From the NCBI RefSeq assembly GCF_964340395.1, contig NC_135565.1, forward strand, positions 16,106,209 to 16,166,208: DNA of 60,000 bases, written 5' to 3'. A program made the translations under genes and the position numbers. Below, piece after piece: positions 46,931 through 60,000 of the stretch. The stretch's first letter is position 1; every line of letters starts with the position of its first letter. This DNA comes from Glandiceps talaboti (taxonomy: Eukaryota; Hemichordata; Enteropneusta; Spengelidae). The notes below the pieces were generated by a model. It worked only from the letters and a program-made list of their open reading frames with translations. It ran no database searches and was not told the origin of the DNA.

Positions 46931-48532
46931 TCACACATCTGTTTCTATACTTACTGCATTGATATTCAAATTGACAGAGTTTCGTTGCACACTGTTCATT
47001 TTAGTTCGATCAGTAGGGTTTTGTCGGCTCCCACCTGGCTGACTTTGAGTTGTTTGCTGTGAAACTGACCCACTCATACCTTCCTCCATTTCAACATAGT
47101 CCACTGAAACGTTTTCATCGCTAGCACCATTTTTCGTTTTCCCAACAGTTGGAGATGGCAGGTAGGGACAACTTGATACATGCGAGTATTGCGTACTATC
47201 CTCATTGTCTGTCTCACGATGGTAGAAATAATTAAAATTGGAGACTATAACAGGTACCGGTAATGCTATTGTCAATACACCCGCGATTGCACATAAGGAT
47301 CCGACGATTTTCCCACCTGCAGTAATCGGCTTCATGTCCCCATACCCAACAGTTGTCATAGTGACAACAGCCCACCAAAATGCATCTGGAATACTGTGGA
47401 ACTGTGACTTCTCTGCATCTGTTTCGGCAAAGTAAACCGCACTGGAGAAGAGAATCACACCAACGAACAAGAAGAAGACAAGGAGGCCAAGTTCACGCAT
47501 ACTGGCTCGAAGCGTTCTTCCCAAGATTTGTAGACCCTTAGAGTGTCTGGATAATTTGAAGATTCTAAAGACGCGTACCAAGCGGATAACACGAAGGATG
47601 GCTAGTGACATGGCCTTGTTGTCTTCTTGCGTATTTTGGGCTATCAATGTGGTACTCAACGTAATGAAATAGGGGACAATCGACACAATATCTATAACGT
47701 TCATAATGTTTTTGAAGAACAGTAGTTTCTTTGGACTTGATAGGAACCTGACAATAAATTCAAGAGAAAACCACACAATACAGCAAGTCTCTATGATCCA
47801 GAAGGGGTCATGATAAAACGGCGGCATAGGTACATAGACAGAAGTTCCATTCTTACCCGTTTCGTTCTTTCGTACCGGATTTTTGGGTTGGAATTGAGGT
47901 ATAGTTTCCAGACAGAATATGACTATTGATATTAAAATTATGGTAACAGAGCAGACAGCAATTACTCTTGCCCATGGTGAACTTTCAGGATATTCGAATA
48001 ATAACCATATACTACGTTGCAATGGATTTTTAGGTAATAATCTTTCCTCTTCTTTAATAAAACCCTCTTCTTCTCTATATTTTGCAATAGCATCATCTCC
48101 CAGCTCATAAAATTTTATTTCTTCACTAAATACATCGAGTTGTACGTTACCAGGCCTGCGTAGCCGTCCACCACTCTGGTAGTAGTGTAGAATAGCATCG
48201 AAACTGGGTCTGTTACGATCAAAGAAGTATTCGTTACGAAGTGGGTCGAAGTATCGTATTCGTTTTTCTGGATTCCCGAGCAGCGTGTCTGGAAATTGGT
48301 TGAGAGTCTTCAGCTGCGTTTCAAATCTGAGACCACTAACGTTGATAACTACCCGTTCACAACACTGGTCATGGCCCGATACCTGGTTGTCATAACCCTC
48401 GTCCATGCTGCTGTCATCGTGGACTAGTTTAGGCATAGATCGCGAATTCGGCACGTTCCCCGATGAGCGGGGGAGGGTACGGTTGAAACTCAAGCCGTTG
48501 TTACCCTCAAGTCCTGCCATAGCAACCTCCAT
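46931..48532 (-). CDS. KCNA4-like: Shaker-type (Kv1) voltage-gated potassium channel alpha subunit, Kv1.4-like, intronless CDS
   Basis: Forms tetrameric plasma-membrane channels that pass K+ on depolarisation. The frame is 533 aa, a normal Kv1 length. Seen in order: N-terminal tail 1-57; T1 tetramerisation domain about 58-150 with the Kv1 hallmark [19 protein letters not shown]1 about 189-209; S1-S2 loop with N-glycosylation sequons at N223 and N228; S2 about 247-267; S3 about 276-295; S4 with R314, R317, R320, R323, K326, R329; S5 about 348-369; filter TVGYG 394-398; S6 with the PVP bend at 425-427; C-terminal class I PDZ ligand ETDV. The frame opens further upstream from a GTG (to 48604), but the first ATG, at 48532, gives MEVAM, the same first five residues I recall for vertebrate Kv1.4, so I chose it. 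C-terminal SCPYLPS and EMEEG also match Kv1.4. The filter is followed by K401, as in Kv1.4. Whole CDS is one exon, as in vertebrate Kv1 genes. Codon use and integrity argue for a functional gene. Confidence 0.97.
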   Translation of the reverse strand: MEVAMAGLEGNNGLSFNRTLPRSSGNVPNSRSMPKLVHDDSSMDEGYDNQVSGHDQCCERVVINVSGLRFETQLKTLNQFPDTLLGNPEKRIRYFDPLRNEYFFDRNRPSFDAILHYYQSGGRLRRPGNVQLDVFSEEIKFYELGDDAIAKYREEEGFIKEEERLLPKNPLQRSIWLLFEYPESSPWARVIAVCSVTIILISIVIFCLETIPQFQPKNPVRKNETGKNGTSVYVPMPPFYHDPFWIIETCCIVWFSLEFIVRFLSSPKKLLFFKNIMNVIDIVSIVPYFITLSTTLIAQNTQEDNKAMSLAILRVIRLVRVFRIFKLSRHSKGLQILGRTLRASMRELGLLVFFLFVGVILFSSAVYFAETDAEKSQFHSIPDAFWWAVVTMTTVGYGDMKPITAGGKIVGSLCAIAGVLTIALPVPVIVSNFNYFYHRETDNEDSTQYSHVSSCPYLPSPTVGKTKNGASDENVSVDYVEMEEGMSGSVSQQTTQSQPGGSRQNPTDRTKMNSVQRNSVNLNINAVSIETDV

Positions 48533-48900
48533 TGTGTATGGGTGTGCTCGTGGTCTCCAGATTGGGGTAAGACCCCACTTTTCTATGAAGTCTAATTTGG
48601 ACACAATTTTGACAAGATAGCCAATATGGCGGACGACTGTACGGAACTACTGCCCCGACTGCAAAGGTTTGTCTATAGTGTCAAACCAAAGTAAACACGC
48701 GTTCCGCATTCCCTCCTTTATATTGTATCGAGTCACATTCTAATTTTCTTACAGTGCTGATCCCATTCTGCAATATTAGTCTGGAATTTGCCGAATAACA
48801 TCATCAACCCGAGCTCTGCTCCGTATCATCATGGCGGACATAGCTACACTTAATAAGCAGTACCCGGATGAAAGCAAAAGGATGATATTTAATGACGTCA
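48533..48900 (-). promoter_or_regulatory. 5' flank of the Kv1 gene, probable 5' UTR and promoter zone
   Basis: The Kv1 frame stays open upstream of the chosen ATG until a TAG near 48652, but there is no earlier ATG. A plausible acceptor on the minus strand (pyrimidine-poor, ending CCTTTGCAG at about 48659) would allow a 5' UTR exon starting near 48658, as many vertebrate Kv1 genes have a 5' UTR intron; this is inference. Two copies of the YY1-like string ATGGCGGAC occur on the plus strand at 48626 and 48831. No TATA box is obvious. Confidence 0.35.
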
Positions 48901-49618
48901 CTACCTATTCCCCACTGGAAAAAAGATGAGAAGTTAGTAACATTTTTAGGCGCTTGAGAAAAAAAATTATTTGATACCCCTCATGTTTGTTTATTTTTGA
49001 ATGGTGCGCACCAGCAGACGAAATCTAAGTGTAAACAAACACAAAGCCACGATCAATATAATTTGCATCAGTATTATTCCCTCACCGGCACTTGAAACAC
49101 GTAAATTATAAAGTGAGCGTAGCGGACACTTGTATCTGTTGTGATAGTTCGTTCCCCTTTTAAAAACAGCGCCTCTCGTGTGCAGTGCTACCAGAATTAC
49201 GCAGACTTTTAATGACCTCATACCTCTCGTGTTTAAACCAAGGTTAAATATTTACTATATGTACCCGTTCAGCATACGCTTGCCTACTACAAGCGGGAGT
49301 TTTGTTCGGGGTATTTTTCCGATTCGGTCGAATGGACTAGAACAATATTAGCGGAGTTGTATTCAGAAAACAGTTCTACACGAAATTTGTGTGATTCGTC
49401 CCCGTTATTCTCATCGTCCCAAAATCAACTCGTCCCAAAACCAACTCGTCCCACGATCAACTTGTCCCACGATCAACTTGTCCGAATGATAGCCAATTTG
49501 TCCCTTCATGTTGCTGTGTAACCATGTGAAGGGGATTGCTCATGAATATATTTTTCTGGTAAACCCTAATTCGATCACAACTCACCTAAACAGCATATAT
49601 GCTGATTGGCATTCACCA

Positions 49619-49619
49619 T

Positions 49620-49706
<87 letters not shown>
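49619..49706. repeat. (AC)n microsatellite
   Basis: About 88 bp of pure AC dinucleotides. Confidence 0.97.
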
Positions 49707-49711
<5 letters not shown>

Positions 49712-49984
49712 TATTAATTCAAGTTACTAATAAGGTTACTTTCCTATGAAAATCATCGATATTTAGCAAGATTATACCAAGTTAGAAGTGTCAATGCCAA
49801 ATTATTTGGATATTTTCAGATAAAACATTGGCATAAAATGTCAACTTTCAAAGAAAGCTACAGATGACACAATAGTAACAAACCCTATACATTTGAGGTG
49901 CATATTAAAGTAACAGAAACTATATATTAACTATGACGATCTCACCTATGCACTGAGATGTAAATAGGGGTTGAAGTAGTAAGA

Positions 49985-50093
49985 TACGCCGTGACAGGGC
50001 GCCCTCACACATCGGTCAACGCCTTCAAGTGCTCCAAGTGATCGAGGGTGAGAGGCGGCCGGTGAGGGTGGAACGGCACTACATATCTTACAG
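49985..50093. repeat. GC-rich inverted repeat
   Basis: GTAAGATACGCCGTGAC at the left opposes AACGGCACTACATATCTTAC at the right, and CGCCCTCAC opposes GTGAGGGTG. It stands out by its GC content from the AT-rich surroundings. Confidence 0.5.
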
Positions 50094-50877
50094 TCTAGGG
50101 TTGAAGCAGCTAACATAATTATAAATAGTTGAATATTAATTATTAATATTGTCGTGTGTGTTTTTTGTTTGGTTTTTATTTTGGGGGGGTTTCTTGTTTT
50201 TTTGAAGGGGTGTTGTATAACATTTTATTTGGCTTATTACAAAGATACGATTCTTTTCTTGAATGGAAATGTTTAAAATTATATTTGGAAACTTTTTTTA
50301 AGTTATCAAATTCAAAAACTGTCCCCAAGATTTCTTAATATATGCATTTAATTTACGTTTTTTAACCGCAATATGAAACTCTACACTCTGAATATTTTGC
50401 AAGTATTGTCGTGTTCTCCTCCTTTTTCTCTCTGTGATTGCAAACGCAAACTCCTCAATATTCATTGCTTGCTCCTGGAAAATAGTTGAGCGAAGCAATA
50501 GCTACTGAGATGTTCCACTAAATACAAAATATACATCATAATCTTGCAAGTTTTACATTTATTTTTATCATCACTTTTGTTTCCATTTTCGGACTGAGGT
50601 CGCGGCAGGCCAGATCAGAGGGTACTAGATTCTCGAGTTGTCTTTGTCTGGGAGTGTTGTATACTTGGACGAATTTAGGGTTCTCAGATGGCACGAGATG
50701 ACTGTGGAACGAGTCGGCAATGGGACGAGGTAGCAATGGGAAGAGTTGGTCATGGGACGAGTGTTAGAACGAGTTCGTTTTGGGACGATGTAACCGCCAC
50801 CCTCAAGCTACTAAGCCTCTATTCAAGTTGTGATTATATGCCAACGTCATATCTATAATATTAAGCGGGAGTTTTGT

Positions 50878-51142
<265 letters not shown>

Positions 51143-51144
51143 TA

Positions 51145-52975
51145 TAGTGACATACACGTAGGATAATTAGCATTCAGTGAAGGTACAGTCCCTGAAAAAT
51201 AAGTGAATAACCATACCTCCCAACTGATTGGATTGGTCTGTTGTCAATCCGTGCCTCTGAAGAAGGATAACTTCTAGTCTAACTGGACTTGTATGTCATA
51301 AACGTATGGAAAACATAATGGGTATTAGATATGCGTATGTTCCTTTGCTTTGTTTCGCTTTGCTTTGCTTTGTTTTGTATTTCGGGGTGTTTTTTCATTT
51401 ACAGCAGTGTGTAAAATTAAGTGTCACTGTAATATTGACAGTTAAATGGTAGGTAGATGCAACTCATTCTCCGTCGTAAACCAGAGCTTATTTTTCTTCG
51501 AATTCTGTGAAACATTGACGGTGTCAGTGCCGTAAAAGAGTCGAAGCTGTAGTTTACGACGAAGGTGCGACTAATTTGAAGTCATTATGTTAGTCACATA
51601 CAAGGAAGAAACACGTCTGCGTGTTTGTCAAGGCTTATATAATTTCACTTTGGGAAACGATATTCACGTCATCATTACTAGCTACCTGTAGAATACTAAT
51701 CCAAGTGTAGCATATCGATTCAATGACGTCATCTTTGGCGCATAACGATTGCGTCACGAGTTATATCAATGACGTGTGAGATTTGTGACAACAGGCGTGA
51801 CCAAGGAACTATGGATCATAGTGGTTACATTAATTTTGTTCTACTAGTATATTGAAATAGGCTCTTTTTATTCAAATATAAAAAAAAAGATCTAAAAGAT
51901 GATGGCTTGTGTTGGGGTAGGAAACGGTAGGAATTCAGATGTGACGTAAAAATTGACATCTCTATATAATTTTTGGGTTATCGAAAACCTAACAGACTGT
52001 GTACTTTTATGCATACTTGGGGCCAGCAATGACCCATAATGCATTTCCCAGTGTACAACAGCAGGCCTCTTCTCAGCTAGATATACAATTTTTTTTATGT
52101 ATAACTATATCATTGGAGAGGTTGCTTTATACATACCGGGGTATATGCTATATGTTTGATCAGAGACGTTGTGGAGAATCTCTATGGTTGGATACAATTA
52201 TCCTTTAGGGTCCCTGCTATCTCAGACCACTATAAAAACAAAGTAGTCTGAGCTACCATACAGAAATGCAGTTCCCATGTGTTGGGTTGTGTTTTTTTAC
52301 AGTGACTAGTGCCACCGACACCGATGACAGGGCAGCGTGGCGTTTATAACGCAAGCAAGGGAAATTTGTTCGAGCATTTGCGAACCCCCGCCACACTGCC
52401 TGGAGCCGCTTGAAACTCACGTCACACGCACTTGTTTCCGGAGATATGTACTAGTATCAGAATATTTCTATCAGAATACAATAAAATATCGATAATATTG
52501 ACGTATTTAGCCAACTGTATATGAAAGGGTTAAAATTATACTTGTTTCTATGATCGCGCAAGTCCACCCACCGCGAAATAACAACAAAGTTCGCGAATAT
52601 TAATTTCAGCTTCAGAAAAACACCATATCATCGTGATACAACATATCGTGACATGGAAAATTTCAAGTTGCCTAACAATACGAACGCGGGACAACGACGA
52701 GTGTAAAAAAAGAACCAATGTGAATGCACATATCCAAAAGATGGTATATTTTATTTGTTTACAAAACGAGATTAATAATTTTGTTTATTAGTTGTAGTAA
52801 GATAGCGAATCTACTCATATCATAATAATATTGTTTGAGTCGGTGCATTTCAGCAGTCGAATCGATTTCCAGATTATCAGGGATGGGAATCACTTTATCA
52901 CGTGAATTTACTTCAATCCAGCCACCATTTGATCATTTTATAGGTAGGAAAAGTTACACGTTTCTCAACCATTGT
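51145..52975. other. Kv1-SNRNP70 intergenic DNA, nothing coding recognised
   Basis: Several TGACGTCA-like strings occur (CAATGACGTCATC near 51721, TCAATGACGTGTG near 51768). AGTCTGAG/CTCAGAC strings near 52214-52252 form a small inverted repeat. No exon-like frame. Confidence 0.35.
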
Positions 52976-52980
52976 TTGTT

Positions 52981-53016
52981 TGCGTGCGTGCGTGCGTGCG
53001 TCCGTCCGTCCGTCCG

Positions 53017-53064
<48 letters not shown>

Positions 53065-53093
53065 TTTGTTTGTTTGTTTGTTTGTTTGTCTGT
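52981..53093. repeat. (CGTG)n-(CGTC)n-(TG)n-(TTTG)n microsatellite
   Basis: Four successive simple blocks. Confidence 0.95.
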
Positions 53094-53099
53094 TTTGTG

Positions 53100-54910
53100 G
53101 CGTGGGAGGATTTTAAAAAGTTGTATATAAAAGTTTGAATACGTGTAATGTAACTTTGTATTATATCGCGTTTCAGATCACCCCCAATACTGACACACAT
53201 AATAATAACATCGCTGTACATACCTATATAGTTTTCTATTAGAAGCAACCTTAGATGTTGTGGTCATGATGTAGTTAGCTTTATATTGTAAATTCACATT
53301 AGTAGCTACGTACATTGCAGCTGTTTGAGTAAAGTTGAATGAGGCCATGTCTCTCTGTACATCATACAAGTACAGACTGTGTATGTCGTGACCGACAACC
53401 ACGCTATCAATTCTAAGTTGATGAATGAAGGGTGTTGCCGACAGTATGTCTTATAGACTAGCTTTCTGTCACCATTTCCGTACGTGACACTTTCCTAATT
53501 AAAGTTTCTCATTTAGGTTAAGAAATCTGTCTATTTTTGGACATAAAAATCTCTTTGATTGATGAGTTATATTGTAAAGTTTTTACGCACATAATAAAAA
53601 TTAGAACTGTTGGATCTCACAAACGATCTCCTTCCGTTTCGTGGTCGGAAAAAGACTAGCACATACAAAATGAGAGTAATATTAATTATTTTTCTTTCCG
53701 TTTAAGTGTATATGTACCAAAATACATTATGTGAAGTTTTCAAAACGCAGTGAAAATCGAGTTGTTCCGTCTTTGTTACAATATGTGTTAATATTTTTTT
53801 TTCATTTCCCTCCCGGTTCGTCTTCTAAGTTCCTGAAGTCGGGGGTTTGTTTGAATAACTTTATGTCTGTTTAGTCTGTCAACGATCATATGAAGTTCTG
53901 AAAACCGCAATGAAACCGACTTAAAGCTTGTTCCGTTATGTGTAATGATGTGTGTTAATCTTCTTTTCTGTTTTTCATTCCCTCAAATCCGTTCTCTATG
54001 TTTAATTTGTCAAAGTTTATTTGTCATGTTGATGGTTAGTTTCTATTTCAGATTGTTACAATTGCCTACAACATGAAGTGGAATACTGTATCAAATTGTT
54101 GGCGTATGTGAAAAAACCATGGAGGGAGATTTATCAGATTTTTTTTAATAATAGAGTCTCAGAAATGTCGCTGTCACGTTTTGCTTATTTTCTTTAATTT
54201 TTCCCAGTGAAATATACATTGTACATAAACATCATCGTTGAAATCTATTTATATCCTATAGTATCTAATACTAACAACGTTATATATATCTTTCTTGATG
54301 AGTCTTGGTGAACTAACCAAATAAATAGCCAACTTAATTGCAAGAACAGTACTCTGAACTAGGTGAGATAGAAAGAAGATAGTACATAATCCACAAAGCA
54401 TTCACCGATCAATGGCGTCAACGTAACTGTCAAGAACAAATGGAAGCCACGTATGTCAGTTAAGAGTGACCCTTCAGTTGAGTGGGACACCTTTTTGAAA
54501 TATGTAGCAGGCAATGTCCAGTAGATTACGATATGTGATTAGTATGAAGTGAATATTAGAGGAAGGTCGCTTTATCGATGGCGCGGCGAGTGGGAAGAAA
54601 AAAAAGAAAGAACATTACGTGTAGCCTTGGAGACTCAAGAGGGCGCAATGTAGAATGCCAACTACCATAGCCAACTACAAATATCGACGTATCGACAGTT
54701 TTCCGAACAAATGATAATAATCATAACATTATCACACAACTATAATCGTCTTGTAATTAAAAATACAAAAAATGATCAAAGACTTCACAATTTAACACAT
54801 GAAAAAAATAACACGGAAATTTTTCAAAAAACTTATAAGTTGATATGATGCTTTTACGTGTTGTTTTATAAAATAAAATAAAAGAAAGAAACATTCTCCA
54901 CCCTTGTAAG
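53100..54910. other. Kv1-SNRNP70 intergenic DNA, nothing coding recognised
   Basis: Diverged internal repeats of TTCATTCCCTC-CCGTTC type near 53790-53990. No exon-like frame. Confidence 0.35.
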
Positions 54911-54917
54911 AACAATT

Positions 54918-55195
54918 AGATGTTATTCCCCAATATTTTTCTTCGTTCAGCCGAGGAAATACGGGCCTTTGTCACTACGAGTCGCTAGACGAGTAGTGAC
55001 AACTCTTAGGTCACGAGTATTTTCCGGCTGAATGAAGACAAATATTGGAGGATAACGTAATTATACCAGCGCCAGTAATATCAAAGAAAAACTGGAGAAA
55101 GTAATGGCAATTTTGAACGTTTCGCGTTTTGACTCATATTTTGAACAGCAGAACCAGTGACGTAGATACGCGTTGTCGTGATATAAAACGACCAG
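54918..55195 (-). mobile_element. Hairpin-cored dispersed element, copy 2
   Basis: Reverse-orientation homologue of 7019-7335. The palindromic end is 54930-55050 (CCAATATTTTTCTTCGTTCA against TGAAGACAAATATTGG). It ends about 520 bp upstream of the SNRNP70 start codon. Confidence 0.6.
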
Positions 55196-55379
55196 AGTAT
55201 ATTTGCCATATTTTTTTGTTCAAGTTGGCTCGTGCATTGTATAATCCAATTTAGATTGAGATGAAACAGCATGATGTACAATTATAAGGACTGGTGGCTT
55301 GGATCAAACTTTCAGTTCCATGACTAGAAATACCAAGAAGGAGGAATAGAACAATGTAATTTTATTCAATGTTGGTTAG

Positions 55380-55717
55380 ACTTCTTTACAGGATCTAGGG
55401 AGCTTTGGTGGGGAAAACATTGGTTTGATAGTGTTTCACATGTTGTGTGCATACAACTAAAAAGAAAGTACTTTTCCGACGTTGTACGAAATATACCGAC
55501 TGTTTCCGAATATATAAACGGAAATTGATAGTGCATTGTGGGCTAACAGAGACAGCGCCGCTGCTGTGTATTTTGACGCAAGGGTCCAGAAATATTAACG
55601 GATATTATTGTGCGTTATGTACAGCGTTATCCGTTTTTCGTAGCAAGTTGAGAGAGTTTTTACTGTATTAGGCGGTTTCAATTATTTATAGTTGGAGTTG
55701 CCTTTCAAATTCCGAAA
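55380..55717 (+). promoter_or_regulatory. 5' flank of SNRNP70, probable promoter and 5' UTR
   Basis: This stretch precedes the SNRNP70 ATG directly and has a higher CpG content (for example GACAGCGCCG near 55551) than the AT-rich surroundings, which fits a housekeeping TATA-less promoter. The transcription start cannot be placed from sequence alone. The hairpin element at 54918-55195 lies just upstream. Confidence 0.35.
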
Positions 55718-59537
<3,820 letters not shown>

Positions 59538-60000
59538 GTAAGTATCAAAACTCCCTAACAAAGTATTAATTAGAAACAACACATCAGACCATTCCGGGAA
59601 TTGTCAAATACATTAAAGGGCCTTCGGAAGTGAAAATTTGAAGGTCAATGGAAGTAGTTTGCTCAAATTTTGGTCATAGGTATTTCAAGTATAACTTGAG
59701 TCGGTTCTTTTGTATGGTAATGATTAAATAATATCCTGAAAATTTTAGACTTCAAATGATCTATACAAAAGAATTATACACCAAGAAGTAACTTGGTTGG
59801 GGTGTGATTCTTCATGAGTGCATAGTTCAACGGACAAGGTTTATTAATTTGAATAAATCGCGAGTGCACTTCTTAAAACAAGATGTTAATTTGAAAGTGC
59901 CAGATAGTTACTTTGAAACAGTAAATTGGAAACGAATGCTTCGTTTCGATCCGTCTACTACAGACCTTGATCATGCAATGATTTAATTATTCAGCGTTAA
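59538..60000 (+). other. SNRNP70 intron 6, first part
   Basis: Begins with the donor GTAAGT after the RNP1-coding exon. An open frame at 59804-59986 has no splice support. No next exon before the window ends. Confidence 0.7.

Larger units (their letters stand above)
49412..50790. mobile_element. Inverted-repeat element of about 1.4 kb with clustered terminal subrepeats
   Basis: The left end begins CATCGTCCCAAAATCAACTC and the right end is its near-exact inverse, ending TTTTGGGACGATG. Both ends hold several copies of AACTCGTCCCA or its inverse (left 49412-49505, right 50697-50790). The interior carries a long (AC)n, a GC-rich inverted repeat and minus-strand frames (50298-50498, with TERKRRRTRQYLQNIQ) without recognisable domain. 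Probably a non-autonomous DNA transposon; target duplication not clear. Confidence 0.5.

Noticed and set aside
48533-48604. Extending the Kv1 protein upstream to the GTG at 48604
   Set aside because: GTG is not a usual animal start, and the ATG at 48532 gives the conserved MEVAM N-terminus.

Overview
This is animal nuclear DNA: AT-rich, intron-containing, saturated with microsatellites, minisatellites and short DNA-transposon relics, with no bacterial-type gene layout. Two genes are certain and both lie in the right-hand 13 kb. On the minus strand at 46.9-48.5 kb is a complete, uninterrupted reading frame for a Shaker/Kv1 voltage-gated potassium channel. On the plus strand from 55.7 kb to beyond the window end is the 5' part (six exons) of the U1 snRNP 70 kDa protein gene, SNRNP70. 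An intronless Kv1 coding frame, its close match to vertebrate Kv1.4, and a head-to-head Kv1/SNRNP70 pair like human KCNA7/SNRNP70 together suggest an invertebrate deuterostome (amphioxus, hemichordate or echinoderm grade). The species cannot be fixed from the sequence, and a lophotrochozoan is not excluded.

Layout. 0-12 kb: AT-rich non-coding DNA with a palindromic element, a (GTT)n tract embedded in a local duplication, a 28-bp minisatellite built from alternating nuclear-receptor half-sites (6.0-6.7 kb), a hairpin element (7.0-7.3 kb) and a 62-bp minisatellite carrying an NF-Y/CCAAT box in most units (10.5-11.6 kb). 12-23.5 kb: minisatellites of about 113, 45, 47, about 180 and 47 bp, a TTAA-flanked MITE, a hAT-like MITE and long simple repeats. 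Two possible minus-strand exons (15.9-16.1 and 20.5-20.6 kb) with compatible splice phases hint at an unidentified spliced gene. 23.5-42.5 kb: a PIF/Harbinger-like inverted-repeat family (24.5, 28.8 and 36.2 kb), further hAT-like copies, 51-, 30- and 36-bp minisatellites, long CA/ACAG/ACAT tracts and a cluster of eight perfect POU octamers (41.1-41.5 kb). 42.8-46.9 kb: diverged repeats, one candidate minus-strand exon with good splice sites, and a decayed coding-like stretch. 46.9-60 kb: Kv1, a 7-kb divergent intergenic region with a 1.4-kb inverted-repeat element and a second copy of the hairpin element, then SNRNP70.

The two genes do not share a pathway: one encodes a membrane ion channel, the other a core spliceosomal protein. 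Their interest as a pair is evolutionary linkage. Most short open frames elsewhere are translations of tandem repeats, especially arrays whose period is a multiple of three, and are not annotated as genes.
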